NCBI GenBank assembly: GCA_035772405.1
Contig: JAYKKM010000341.1
Coordinates: 752,001 to 816,000, forward strand
From: Chrysogorgia sp. JL179-B06
Taxonomy: Eukaryota > Cnidaria > Anthozoa > Scleralcyonacea > Chrysogorgiidae
Reading direction: 5' to 3'
DNA length: 64,000 nt
The notes under the pieces: model-generated
Seen by the model: the letters and a program-made list of their open reading frames with translations, nothing else
Told to the model about the DNA's origin: nothing
The model's database searches: none
Shown here: positions 1 through 8,769 of the stretch, piece by piece
How positions within the stretch are numbered: position 1 is the stretch's first letter
How the letters are laid out: each line of letters starts with the position of its first letter
Translations under genes and position numbers: made by a program

Positions 1-68
1 TGATAATAAGATTCGAGATATTCTTGCGATTCACCTTCTCCAAAATCAATGTGTGATCGCAGCCACAT
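1..68 (-). CDS. partial ORF at window edge
   Basis: An open minus-strand frame starts at an ATG read from position 68 and runs off the left edge without a stop. Only about 22 codons are visible, so no family can be named. It would be transcribed divergently from the gene at 210, across a short AT-rich gap of the kind seen between other gene pairs here. It could be chance. Confidence 0.35.
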   Translation of the reverse strand, partial: MWLRSHIDFGEGESQEYLESYY

Positions 69-159
69 GATTATTCAATGAAAAAAAAAATAGTTTCTTA
101 AGCTTATTTATATGAATGTTTTTTGGGAAAATTTTTTTTCATTTGTAAAAAAATTAGGG

Positions 160-166
160 TATAAAA
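160..166 (+). promoter_or_regulatory. TATA-box candidate for gene at 210
   Basis: TATAAAA preceded by GGG, 44 bases upstream of the ATG at 210. The same arrangement recurs before other plus-strand genes: 2362-2367 before 2396, 3306-3313 before 3349, 5448-5453 before 5490, 25634-25640 before 25680, 43214-43219 before 43254, 43478-43483 before 43526 and 57107-57113 before 57172. The recurring spacing of about 30-60 bases supports a shared core promoter. Confidence 0.5.
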
Positions 167-209
167 CTGATATCATAGGGGAAAAAAATGTACAGTTATT
201 TTATTGAAG

Positions 210-650
210 ATGAGTTATGCACCACCGCGAAAGATTTGGTCATTTGAAATGCGTAACCCAGAATATGCTGAAAAATTGATAGAGGCAGTAAAATTAATTC
301 ATACTCCACGGAATTGGCTTAAATTAAATGAAATATCGTTTTTTGAATGTAGTCGTGAAATTGTAAAAGATAAAGAAATCGGGTATCTTCAAGGGGTTGT
401 TTATCTCAAAGAAGCAAGAGCTGATATTTTTGATTGGCTTCCATATGGGGATGGAATCATTCGTTCTTTTCCTGATGATTTCTACCATCGTAAAGGTAGA
501 ATATATGATCCGTCCACGTTATTTCGATATGGAAATCGTCAGGGTAAAATGGGAAAAATATGGAATGAAGAAAGAGCCCGTAAATTAGCTGATTATAAGA
601 ACAAGAATCGAAAAAAAAAAAAAAAGGAAAAAAGAAAAAAACTGTTATAA
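210..650 (+). CDS. hypothetical protein, possible Rep-like (HUH) fold
   Basis: About 146 residues starting at the ATG at 210, ending in a very basic lysine/arginine tail. The middle has an acidic/aromatic strand, then GYLQGVVYL and a following FDWLPYGDG segment. This layout recalls motif 2 (HLQGxV) of CRESS-type Rep endonucleases, although the first histidine would be Tyr and no convincing HUH pair or catalytic tyrosine motif is visible. If related, it is probably a binding-only or degenerate version. The gene lies at the outer left arm of Polinton copy 1, and copy 2 does not retain this region. Function is unknown and the resemblance is only suggestive. Confidence 0.55.
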   Translation: MSYAPPRKIWSFEMRNPEYAEKLIEAVKLIHTPRNWLKLNEISFFECSREIVKDKEIGYLQGVVYLKEARADIFDWLPYGDGIIRSFPDDFYHRKGRIYDPSTLFRYGNRQGKMGKIWNEERARKLADYKNKNRKKKKKEKRKKLL

Positions 651-1090
651 AAATTTTTTAGAGTAAAGAAAGAATCCATGTAAAAAAAAAATGATTCACA
701 TGAAATGTTTTTTATTATAAAAAAATAAAAATTATCAAGAGAAAAAATTAATATGTCCTCGACAGTTTTTTTTAACTTAATATTTTTATGCAAAAGACGA
801 TAAATATCTTCTTTCTGCGATAATATTTTTATTGTTCTTCCAGATTCTCCATAATTGAGAATTATTAGGGTTACTTCATGGGGTTGTTGTTCCTTGCCAT
901 AGTTTTTTAATATTTTACATTTGTCTGTATTACATATTGTAACAGGTTTGCAATCCTCTACAAAATATATATATTCAGGATAATCTATTTGAAGATATTT
1001 ACATGAAAAATAGCGTTGTAAAGTATTTGTGGTTTTATCCAAAAAGGTTATACTATTAACACAATGACTATAATAAAGTAATATGGACAT
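593..1090 (-). CDS. small paralogue family A, member 1
   Basis: First of three adjacent minus-strand paralogues. The shared core is an aromatic segment of the type YLQxxYPxYxYxxEDCKP, then a Cys-rich stretch, a hydrophobic strand and a basic C-terminal element. The start at 1090 is a true ATG. The last 50 or so residues (Phe/Leu/Ser-rich, encoded by poly-T) are absent from the relatives and overlap the 3' end of the gene at 210. The original stop was probably lost by a frameshift, so the natural end is likely near 720. The family is unknown to me. Local triplication suggests an accessory protein under diversification. Confidence 0.6.
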   Translation of the reverse strand: MSILLYYSHCVNSITFLDKTTNTLQRYFSCKYLQIDYPEYIYFVEDCKPVTICNTDKCKILKNYGKEQQPHEVTLIILNYGESGRTIKILSQKEDIYRLLHKNIKLKKTVEDILIFSLDNFYFFIIKNISCESFFFYMDSFFTLKNFYNSFFLFSFFFFFRFLFL

Positions 1091-1198
1091 TTTTTATTCA
1101 CAGTAATGATACAGTTTTTTTATTTTAAACACCTTATATATATTTTTTTTGGAACCAAAATTGATATAGTGATTTTTTACGTTTTTTTTAAAAATGAT

Positions 1199-1549
1199 TC
1201 AATTGTGAGAAGTAACGCAACAGGGTATTATTGATGAAGATTTACATTTCATAAGCATAATCTTTTTAGACAAACGATGAATAGCATTATGTTCAATAAG
1301 TGTTTTTATGGATATTCCAGATCCTCCTGTAATAACTCTCAGGGTTGGTTGATAGACTTGGTTGGGGTTCTGAATTTCTATTTGAACACATTTATCACAT
1401 TTTGTAGCAGGTTTGCAATCCTCTATCAAATACGTATAGTCAGGATAGTTTTTTTGAAGAAATTCACTTGAAAAAAAGCGAGTAAGAGCATCGTCGTAAT
1501 ATCTTGTACCTTTATATTCCATACAAAAATAAAATAAATGTGATGACAT
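1199..1549 (-). CDS. small paralogue family A, member 2
   Basis: A 116-residue protein from the ATG at 1549. It shares with its neighbours the FLQKNYPDYTYLIEDCKP block, a cysteine cluster (CDKC) and a later hydrophobic segment ending in basic residues. There is no signal peptide or membrane segment. It is in line with members 1 and 3 on the minus strand with about 100-150 bases between genes, typical of tandem duplication. No function can be assigned. Confidence 0.65.
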   Translation of the reverse strand: MSSHLFYFCMEYKGTRYYDDALTRFFSSEFLQKNYPDYTYLIEDCKPATKCDKCVQIEIQNPNQVYQPTLRVITGGSGISIKTLIEHNAIHRLSKKIMLMKCKSSSIIPCCVTSHN

Positions 1550-1680
1550 ATTTTTTTTCTCTTTTATTATCAGAAAAATATAGGATTAAATGAAGTGTTG
1601 ACCCTTAATATATATTGGTTTTTTTGAAAAACAAAAAAAAACAGACGAGTTTTTTTTGTTAAAAAAATTTTTTTATTACT

Positions 1681-2097
1681 TTATTTTTTACATGTTTCAA
1701 CATTAATGAGATTTTTAGAATCTAGTATTAGTTTAATTTCTTTGTGTAAAAGATGAGAAGCATCATAGTCAATAATAGTGTTTATTAATATTCCCAGATA
1801 TGGACCGTCATCATTTTCTAAACCAATAACATCCAGGGTTAGATAATAACATTGAGGAGGTGTTGAATTTATTTCACAAATACATTTACAAAATTTTGCA
1901 TCAAGGCATTTCTGTATTACATAAGTATAGTTTGGAAATTGTTCTTGTAGAAAACGACTTGGAAAAAAGTCATCTTCATCATCAAAGTATTCATCAAATT
2001 CATCAGATGTTGGTAGTGATGCCCTTGTGATGTATAGATATCTGTTTCCATTATGTTCTCTGCAATCACGATAGCTTACATGTTCTTGTGAATTCAT
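1681..2097 (-). CDS. small paralogue family A, member 3
   Basis: A 138-residue protein from the ATG at 2097. The N-terminus has a conserved YRDCREHNGNRYLYIT block. An acidic stretch follows, then the family core RFLQEQFPNYTYVI and a Cys-x-Cys cluster. The truncated gene at 42,930-43,076 in copy 2 shares the N-terminal block (YRDCDEHNGRRY) and the RFL core, so the family belongs to the element. Conserved Cys and His suggest metal or disulfide binding, but this is inference. Confidence 0.65.
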   Translation of the reverse strand: MNSQEHVSYRDCREHNGNRYLYITRASLPTSDEFDEYFDDEDDFFPSRFLQEQFPNYTYVIQKCLDAKFCKCICEINSTPPQCYYLTLDVIGLENDDGPYLGILINTIIDYDASHLLHKEIKLILDSKNLINVETCKK

Positions 2098-2197
2098 TAT
2101 CTTGTTTTTTATTTATGGAATGAAGTTTAAACACCCTTCTTATATAGTATTTTTGAAAAAAATTATTAGGTATAAAAAATTGAAGATAGAACCACAT

Positions 2198-2219
2198 ATA
2201 TATATATATATATATAGAT
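2198..2219. repeat. (TA)n microsatellite
   Basis: A short TA run in the intergenic space before the small gene at 2246. No other signal seen. Confidence 0.8.
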
Positions 2220-2245
2220 ATCCAATAAATAAAAAAATTAAAAAA

Positions 2246-2356
2246 ATGAAATCTAAGTGTAAACAATGTATACGAACAACTAAAATAAAAAGAAAAGGAA
2301 TAAGACGATATTCTAAGATTAAAAAAAACAAAAAAAGATCAAAAAAATTTATATGA
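2246..2356 (+). CDS. 36-residue basic CxxC protein
   Basis: A tiny ORF starting MKSKCKQCIRTTK, with one CxxC pair followed by an almost continuous Lys/Arg tail. A decayed relative lies at about 43,140-43,220 in copy 2. A related frame at 29,075-29,242 begins with CRSCIKK, has the same basic pattern and adds a QKGG motif. Conservation of the CxxC plus basic pattern in three places argues that it is coding. It resembles viral core or DNA-condensing peptides, which is inference from composition only. Confidence 0.5.
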   Translation: MKSKCKQCIRTTKIKRKGIRRYSKIKKNKKRSKKFI

Positions 2357-2395
2357 AAGGATATAAATGGGAGAAAAATATTGTGTTTAACGAAA

Positions 2396-2626
2396 ATGGA
2401 AGAGACAAAAGATGAACAATTAGATAGAATATGTTATACAAAATATCCCTGTGGAAGGTTTCTTCACGGAGAGAAGTGTCCTGTTCATAAAAATAGAAAA
2501 AAAATATGTCGTTTTAATGATGCCAACGTGTGTATTGTTCATCCAAAGGGTAAACGTGATAAAGATAAAAAAAAACATTGGGCTAGATTGAGAACGTATT
2601 TGTCAAAATTGTGTTACAGACGTTAA
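2396..2626 (+). CDS. PCG-motif small Cys-rich protein
   Basis: 76 residues from the ATG at 2396, 29 bases after a TATA box. The N-terminal half carries YTKYPCGRF, then C-x-V-H, further cysteines and a basic C-terminus. Two copy 2 genes (43,254 and 43,526) keep the pattern: SKYPCGQ in one and YNHPCGRF plus a later Cys/His pair in the other. The spacing suggests a small zinc-binding or nucleic-acid-binding protein. I do not recognise the family. It ends three bases before the next ATG, suggesting compact transcription. Confidence 0.65.
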   Translation: MEETKDEQLDRICYTKYPCGRFLHGEKCPVHKNRKKICRFNDANVCIVHPKGKRDKDKKKHWARLRTYLSKLCYRR

Positions 2627-2629
2627 AAG

Positions 2630-3295
2630 ATGGCTGTTAGTGGAAAGGATTTTGACGATATTATTTATCCTGATCTACTACAATTAACCCGAGAATTGTT
2701 TGAGATTGAAAAAACACGAAATTCCATGTTTTATTTTTTGGAATGGAGAAAGTTTCCTTGGCAGTTTCCTTGTGCTGATTATGATTATGAATACTTTCTA
2801 ATATTTGTAGAAGATAAAAATGAACATTCTTTTTTTCGGGAAAAACATGGTGGAAAAAGATTTTATAGTTTTTTATTAGATAGTCATATTTTTAATATGA
2901 TGTTTTATGATCAGTTAATTGGTGAACATGTTGTTTTTATCGATAGAGAACCGAGAAAACCTTCGTTAATTTCTACTATTAATTGTTTTGATAGTTTAAA
3001 TAATATTCCATGTTATTCAAAAAATTTTTTGTATGATCAATGTAAGGATTCAAGATTAAGATTAATGAATTATCAATTACGAGAAAATTATGATGGACAA
3101 GGGGTTTATTTAATTCTTATTAAAGATGAAAATATATTATCGATTCTTAATGTGATTTATGGTACAAGTAATGAAAATTATATTGTAATATTAATGGATG
3201 AGAGGGTAGGATTTGATAAAGATATGTTACAAACGCTTGTTTTTGTAGATTGTTGTTGGAATTTATGTAATAATTTTAATGAATTAAATATTTGA
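2630..3295 (+). CDS. hypothetical protein, left arm
   Basis: A 221-residue soluble-looking protein rich in aromatic and acidic residues, with no motif I recognise. The ATG at 2630 follows the previous stop by three bases. A truncated relative starts at 43,782 in copy 2. It keeps the N-terminal block (xRDFDEILYPDIQ against GKDFDDIIYPDLL, then ELFEIEKTR) and then breaks at the large deletion junction. That second occurrence supports a real element gene. Confidence 0.65.
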   Translation: MAVSGKDFDDIIYPDLLQLTRELFEIEKTRNSMFYFLEWRKFPWQFPCADYDYEYFLIFVEDKNEHSFFREKHGGKRFYSFLLDSHIFNMMFYDQLIGEHVVFIDREPRKPSLISTINCFDSLNNIPCYSKNFLYDQCKDSRLRLMNYQLRENYDGQGVYLILIKDENILSILNVIYGTSNENYIVILMDERVGFDKDMLQTLVFVDCCWNLCNNFNELNI

Positions 3296-3348
3296 ATTAA
3301 TTGGTTATATAAAGAGTGAAATTTTTGTCTTTGAGGGATACATTCATT

Positions 3349-4554
3349 ATGATTGAGATAATATTAAGAGTTATTCCTTATTTTCAAGAAGTTAACCAAG
3401 GGGAAATTGGTTTTTTATATTGGTTATGTGGATTATTTGAATTTTATTCTGGAAAATATATTACCTGCCCGATTATTGGAGATGATACAAGATTTGAGGA
3501 AATCACTACACCCCTCTCTAAACTTTACATGCGAAAAATAAATGGAATCAATGGTGCGGAATCCCATTTTATTCTAAAAGAACATACCCATGATCATATG
3601 GTACCTAATTTAAAAACAAGTCAAAGTAAATATGAATTGAGACGAACATCTTTACAACCATCACGAATAATATTAGTTGAAGCTCCACGGTTATGCTGTA
3701 GTTTTTTTTCATCCCCTGATTGTGTAGATGAAATATTTATATTTCTTCCCCACGAAATAGATTTGTTTCCATATCAATCCGATGACAAGTATCATTATAC
3801 AGGTTTTTTACAAAATCCAAAACATAAAAGAAATTTTTTATCTTATTCAGTTGACGGTTTTGGAAAAGACAGTTTAATAAACAAATTTAAAAAGATACAT
3901 TATGCGTTAGGTGATTTTTATCTTTTTTTAAGTATTTATTTGTTTATGGTAGCACGTTCAGTTTTTAATTCTTGTTTTTATTTTAATTCATGTTCATCTC
4001 ATGAAATTATGATGCTCACATCATGTTTTATATTTTATTGTCATAAACATAACCCTATTGGAAGGTTTTTATATAGACAACAAAATAATTACGATCTTAA
4101 AAGAAAGATTAAATATGATTTCTGGAATTTTGTATATAGAGCTAGAAAAGGTAAAGTAAACTTTCATGAATGTCGGTATAAAAATTGTAAAGGAAAAAGT
4201 GATTTTTTTGGTTTTGATCCTCTGAAATTAAGTGTTTTTAATTTGGCAAATAAAAAAATAACCGATAATACATTGGAAAATCACGCAGCATTACCTGTAG
4301 AGGTTATCGATGGTAGTAGTGATAATGTTTATATATTTACATATAAGGAGCAAGAATTTGCATGGATATATATGACGAATGAAGAAGAAACAAATTTAGT
4401 TACTTTGATAAGAAACTATATAGAACTAGCATTGGACTATAAATTAATATCTTTGTATGATGATGATATTCTTTTCATGAATGACGAAGAGGACAGTTCA
4501 AATGTCAATTGGGATAATTTTTATATAAGTATTGGTGAACAAAAGTGTATGTAA
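3349..4554 (+). CDS. hypothetical protein, family B (long form)
   Basis: 401 residues from the ATG at 3349, 36 bases after a TATATAAA. Early on it has GFLYWLCGLFEFYSGKYITC, which resembles GLLFAVCDLCDYYYGG in the genes at 27,221-28,443 and 52,103. A later G-F-G-K-D segment followed by a hydrophobic stretch also matches those genes (GYGDSYLCN). The three are therefore probably distant paralogues. A KNCKGKSDFFGF segment in the last third may match the FKNCRKYSYWF segment of the gene at 27,221. There is no recognised catalytic motif. It overlaps nothing and ends eight bases before the Fic gene. Confidence 0.6.
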   Translation: MIEIILRVIPYFQEVNQGEIGFLYWLCGLFEFYSGKYITCPIIGDDTRFEEITTPLSKLYMRKINGINGAESHFILKEHTHDHMVPNLKTSQSKYELRRTSLQPSRIILVEAPRLCCSFFSSPDCVDEIFIFLPHEIDLFPYQSDDKYHYTGFLQNPKHKRNFLSYSVDGFGKDSLINKFKKIHYALGDFYLFLSIYLFMVARSVFNSCFYFNSCSSHEIMMLTSCFIFYCHKHNPIGRFLYRQQNNYDLKRKIKYDFWNFVYRARKGKVNFHECRYKNCKGKSDFFGFDPLKLSVFNLANKKITDNTLENHAALPVEVIDGSSDNVYIFTYKEQEFAWIYMTNEEETNLVTLIRNYIELALDYKLISLYDDDILFMNDEEDSSNVNWDNFYISIGEQKCM

Positions 4555-4561
4555 AAAAAAA

Positions 4562-5131
4562 ATGGAATTAAAAAAGTGTATACAATTTAAAGTGTTTGCT
4601 TATGATGTTATACACATGGAAGAAGACGAAGAAAATGAAAAAATGTTTTGGATGAAATGTGCAAAATTTTGTTTTGCCCTTCGAAAATTTTATATGGAAA
4701 AAATCGATCAAAAATGGAAAATAAGTGAATGTTCTAAAGCTATTCATGAAATATCAATGCAACATTTAATGAATGCTGGAAAATACAGTAAAAAAAAAAG
4801 ATATGTTGGTTTTCATGAGGGTGTTGATCCTCTTGATATTGAACTATATATGCAATATTTAGATGAATTTTACGTAAAGAATTATTTAAAAAAATATATA
4901 TCAGTATTGATATATTTTATTTTTGAAACCATTCATCCTTTTTCTGATGGTAATGGTAGAATAGGGAAAGCGCTTGTTGCTTTTTTAGAAAATAAAATAG
5001 AATGTAAAGTAAAAACAAAAAAACAACATAAAAAGTTATGTAAAATTTTAGGGAATATGCAAAGAAAACACACGAGTTTGTTTGATATAAAAAATTGTAA
5101 TATAAATCAATTATACAATTTATTGGTGTAA
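4562..5131 (+). CDS. Fic-domain protein
   Basis: 189 residues from the ATG at 4562. The signature HPFSDGNGRIGK (about 4,932-4,968) is the Fic/Doc active-site loop HPFx(D/E)GNGRxxR, with Lys in place of the last Arg. Upstream the sequence keeps the usual Fic helices, including a GKYSKKKRYVGF segment where other Fic proteins have a (G)xYR...vxI block. Fic enzymes usually transfer AMP or another phosphate-containing group from a nucleotide to a target hydroxyl. The catalytic histidine and the anion-binding GNGR are present, so activity is plausible. No inhibitory (S/T)xxxE(G/N) helix is evident. It sits among left-arm accessory genes. A host-directed modifier is one possibility; the target is unknown. 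Confidence 0.85.
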   Translation: MELKKCIQFKVFAYDVIHMEEDEENEKMFWMKCAKFCFALRKFYMEKIDQKWKISECSKAIHEISMQHLMNAGKYSKKKRYVGFHEGVDPLDIELYMQYLDEFYVKNYLKKYISVLIYFIFETIHPFSDGNGRIGKALVAFLENKIECKVKTKKQHKKLCKILGNMQRKHTSLFDIKNCNINQLYNLLV

Positions 5132-5139
5132 TAAAAAAA

Positions 5140-5460
5140 TTATTTTATTTTTGAATATTGATTTGTTTTCCATCTTTCTATTCTACTATCACAGTCACAT
5201 TGTTCAATTATTCTACTATAAATAATTCTTGTGTAATTTCTTGTACAATATTTGCAATAATGTTCATTGATACTGCATTCATGACATGTATAATGTACTC
5301 CAAAATCAACTATAGAATCCAGATAATTGCTGCATCTTGCACAATACTTTTTTTTTGTTTGAATAAAAAGTTTTTTTGATTGCTTATTTTTATACACTTT
5401 TTTAAAAAAATAATTTTTTTTAAAAAAAAAACTCGTTATAACGAGGGTATAAATGAGCAA
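5140..5460 (-). CDS. Cys-rich zinc-ribbon-like protein
   Basis: The frame contains an ordered Cys/His cluster: CARC, then CHEC, HYCKYC and CDCD, consistent with two or more zinc knots. The reading frame has no internal ATG and opens at a TTG near 5460. The true start is therefore unclear and may have been lost in the A/T homopolymers at 5,404-5,430. A short piece of the same 3' region (IEQCDCDSRIERWK-like) recurs on the minus strand at about 29,247-29,345. It converges on the Fic gene, with nine bases between stops. Confidence 0.55.
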   Translation of the reverse strand: MLIYTLVITSFFFKKNYFFKKVYKNKQSKKLFIQTKKKYCARCSNYLDSIVDFGVHYTCHECSINEHYCKYCTRNYTRIIYSRIIEQCDCDSRIERWKTNQYSKIK

Positions 5461-5489
5461 CGCATTGCATCAAAAATCATTATTCAATC

Positions 5490-6243
5490 ATGATGACCAA
5501 CAAAGAATATTATTCGAGATTTCATCTTAGTAATCAATTTAAATTGCAATCTTATACAGATTTGTCTGTAAAAATAATTGCACAAAAAAAATCAATGGTG
5601 ATCCTATACTAGCAAAAGCTTATCCAACAAGTAAAACATGTGATAAGTTTACCCTGAATTCATATGTTGATGTGAAAGCCGAACATGTTCCAGCATTATT
5701 AAATGTTCTTAACAAGATTAACACTCAGCGGGCAGCGTTGGGGCAAAATATCTTTGTTGTAGTGTGTGAATATGAAAATTGGAAAAGGGAATCATGTCGT
5801 ATGATAGTTCGTACAGACAAGTGGAATGGTCTTGAAATTTGTCATCAACATCAAGATAACGCAATACCCGATGAGGATATGGTATTTGACGATGATCCAA
5901 CACCAAAACCATTATCAACAATCCACAAGCAACAATCGTCGCTACTACTCGTGAAATTTCATGGATTGATGAGTGGGGTAGTTTTCATATAAAAAAGAAA
6001 GATTCCTTGTCTGAATATATTATTGGTTTAAGAAATTATAATCATGCTACAAATCAGAAATCCCAATTGACAACTACCAAAAAACGAGGAGGAGGAAAGA
6101 AAAAGAAACCGTTTTCCTCTGATGCTGATGATGTTGATGATGAAATAACACATAAGAAAATAAAAGTGGAAATTGACGATGATGATGATGAGGTGTGTTT
6201 ATTATTAAATGAAAAAAAACTTTTTCATTTTGTGCAATTGTAA
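5490..6243 (+). pseudogene. broken hypothetical protein with basic and acidic tail
   Basis: Begins at an ATG 37 bases after a TATA box and stays coding-like across three frames, with shifts near 5,590 (A run) and 5,920. The middle section (5,672-5,950) is globular. The end has an RGGGKKKK nuclear-localisation-like run followed by Asp/Glu-rich segments. No known domain was recognised. Its position just before the integrase, and its charged tail, fit a nucleic-acid-associated protein, but this is inference. The shifts may be real decay or consensus errors. Confidence 0.5.
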
Positions 6244-6245
6244 TT

Positions 6246-6434
6246 TCAGAAATTTTTTTTTATTATTTTAAATGTGGAAAAAATGTAACAGATACATTAT
6301 GTTATTATGGTGAAACTATAAAAGAAGCGTTGTTATGTAAAAATATAAATTTTGATTTAATGGGATTATTACGTGATCAAGAACTACTTGCTGAATTTGA
6401 AATATTATATAAAAATTTATTTTTACAGAAATGA
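6246..6434 (+). other. short frame between hypothetical gene and integrase
   Basis: An open frame without its own ATG (FKCGKNVTDT near the start, ending LFLQK). Its TGA overlaps the ATG of the integrase as ATGA. It may be the displaced C-terminus of the preceding broken gene after another shift in the T run at 6,252-6,260, or a separate small gene. Confidence 0.35.
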
Positions 6435-7341
6435 ATAAACATAAGAAGAAATCCAAGTTTTCCCCTGACTTTATTGAAAAAGCTTCAAGATTATTAAAGG
6501 GTGAAACATTAACGGATGATGATTATTCTAATTATAGATTACATAGTAGTAATAAAAAAATATATAGACGGTTGAAATATTCTGTTAATAATAATAATGA
6601 ACAATGGGAAATTGATTTAGCTGAAAATAAAGATTTAGCTCGATATAATAATCAATATCGTTATTGGTTGGTGTGTATTGATATTTTTTCCCATTTTATT
6701 GTTGGGTAAAATTAATAAAAAAGAAAACGTCTAATAATGTTAAAAATAAATTTGAAAGTATTCTTATTGAAGAAGGAAAAGCTCCTCTTAAAATTCAAAG
6801 TGATGAAGGAACTGAATTTCAAGATATACGCACGAAATTAAGTAAAAAGTATAATTTTTCAGTATTTCATACGTATAATAGAGAAATAAAAGCATCACAT
6901 GTGGAACGTGTTATTGGAACTTTAAAAACAATGGTTCGTCGTGTTTTAACAATGACTGGAGAATTTAATTATATACAGTATTTACCCCTTATTGTTAACC
7001 GTTATAATAATTCACCCCATAAAGCATTAGCTGGTGCAACACCTTTTGAAATTTATCGTGAAGAAAAAAAACGAAAAATACGTAATGTAAAATATAAAAT
7101 ATTACGTGATCATTTAAATTATCCCATTCCTACGGAAGATTTAGTACAGGAAGGAACACGTGTACGTATTGTACGAGCAAAAAATAATATTTTTGAAAAA
7201 AGTAGCCTTCGAAGATGGACCAATGAAATATTTTTTATTAAAAAAGTATATATCACAGATCCTGTTACGTATCAATTAGAAGACGAACAACGTGAAGAAA
7301 TTAAAGGAATTTTTTATCGTGCTGAATTACAAGTTTTTTAA
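6431..7341 (+). pseudogene. Polinton integrase (rve superfamily), one frameshift
   Basis: This is the retroviral-type integrase that inserts Polinton DNA. The first part (6,431-6,709) ends in the first catalytic Asp region (CIDIFSHFIVG). After a single-base shift near 6,705 in a GGG, the second part carries the second Asp (QSDEGTEF, about 6,800) and the catalytic Glu (SHVERVIGTLK, about 6,896-6,928). A basic C-terminal region follows. The order D, D, E and the total of about 300 residues fit Polinton integrases. The shift would remove everything after the first Asp if real, but the rest is free of stops to 7,341. It sits directly upstream of capsid genes. Confidence 0.85.
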
Positions 7342-7346
7342 AAAAA

Positions 7347-8289
7347 ATGAATTTACACATTACCAGTAATTCGAAATCAAAAGGACTTCAAACAAATTTG
7401 ATTAATAATTTTGTAATGAAAATTTCACAACCCATTGATGCTATGAATAATGACTGTTTTTTAGAAGTTTTACAAGTGTGTTATCCTCAAACAACTAAAA
7501 ATGTTGTAGGGGAAGAATGTTTTTTTTTCATTTACTATAAACTATAAGAATTTTATGCGTACACAATTTTTTACCAATCTCGACTATACATCGGATAAAA
7601 TTATTATACCCGAGGGAATTTATGATTTATCCTCATTAATTAAATTCTTAAATAATATCTTAGAGGGATTTGAGATTTTTTTTGCAATTGGATTAAACGG
7701 TAAAGTAATCGTTAATGTTAATATTCAAACGGAGTATTGGGTATATGAAACGGCTAGTATCGCTGCTGATGGGGATAGTGTGAATGAATTTCGACTATCT
7801 ACCTCGAGCGGGTATGAAAAAAACGGTGATCAATTTGCTTCTTTTGATATTAGTATTAATTTATTATTTTCGCGAAAATTAGCTTTTATGCTTGGTTTAA
7901 AAAACAAAAACGATCTTAGTATCGTACCATTCTTGTTTGAAATAAAAAAAGATACTCCCATACTCTATACTTTTATTTCAAAATATTTTGATTACTTGCC
8001 TGATATATCCGATGGTTTAAATAAAATGTTTATATATTGTGATGAAATAGAATTGGGGTTAGTTGGAGATAGTTCTGCTGAATTGTTAACAACAGTACCC
8101 ATTCAATGGTCAAAACAAGGTGGTGGTGGAAATGGTCAACTAGTTTGTTATAATCCTCCGAAATCATTGAGAAAATTTAAAAAAGATATTATAAGAGAAA
8201 TTCATATTAAAGTTAAAGATATTCAAGGAAATTTAGTTCCTTTTGATTCGGGATCACTTAGTATTGATTGTTTAGTACATTCATCATAA
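7347..8289 (+). pseudogene. penton-like minor capsid protein, one frameshift
   Basis: The frame from the ATG at 7347 shifts in the T run at 7,519-7,528 and continues to 8,289, about 313 residues in all. The C-terminal third has IYCDEIELGLVGDSS, then a hydrophobic strand with PI, a YNPP segment and a closing DIQGNLVPFDSGSL. These features match the single-jelly-roll minor capsid (penton) proteins of Polintons and adintoviruses. Its place between integrase and major capsid gene agrees. It would form capsid vertices. The stop at 8,287-8,289 overlaps the next ATG as TAATG. Confidence 0.65.
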
Positions 8290-8769
8290 TGCTTTTAATA
8301 GCTCTTGAAGAAAAAAATGGTATTCTGGAAATTATCCAATATATTTTAGTTTATCCTTTTTCTCTTTACAAATTAGTAAATAGTGGGAAAATTTTTATGG
8401 AATTTAAATTCAGTTAATTATAAAAATATACAAAATTCATTTCGAGTTGTTTGTGCAAGAAAAATTGATTTCACCTCTATACTACAATCGAAAAAAACAA
8501 ATAAGGGATTAATTTCAATTTCTTCATCTACATCTATTGCTGGTTCAAAACAATGTTTTTTATTTAATAGAAAAGAATTATTTCATATTGATGAAAAAAA
8601 TCCTCATGTTTCATTAAATGAGGAAAAAAAACATTTTCCCTATTTTTTATTTATGAGTGAAAAAGATGCTAAACAATCACTTCAGTTTTTTATTATCTAT
8701 GAGAACGAACCACCTCTCAAGGGAGAAAAAATTAAAATATATATAAATTTATTTGAAGACGATAAATAA
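8289..8769 (+). pseudogene. hypothetical protein, probable one frameshift
   Basis: An ATG at 8289, inside the TAATG overlap, opens a 42-codon frame with an Ile/Leu/Tyr-rich segment. After a shift near 8,385-8,420 a second frame continues to 8,769, giving about 160 residues with a SISSSTSIAGS stretch and a C-terminal PPLKGEKIKIYINLFEDD. The second frame alone lacks an ATG near its beginning, so it is best read as one gene. No domain is recognised. The position among virion genes suggests a structural role. Confidence 0.45.

Noticed and set aside
593..720. Phe/Leu-rich tail of family A member 1 as a membrane domain
   Set aside because: Encoded by poly-T and overlapping the neighbouring gene's Lys-rich 3' end; relatives lack it, so it is probably readthrough after a frameshift.
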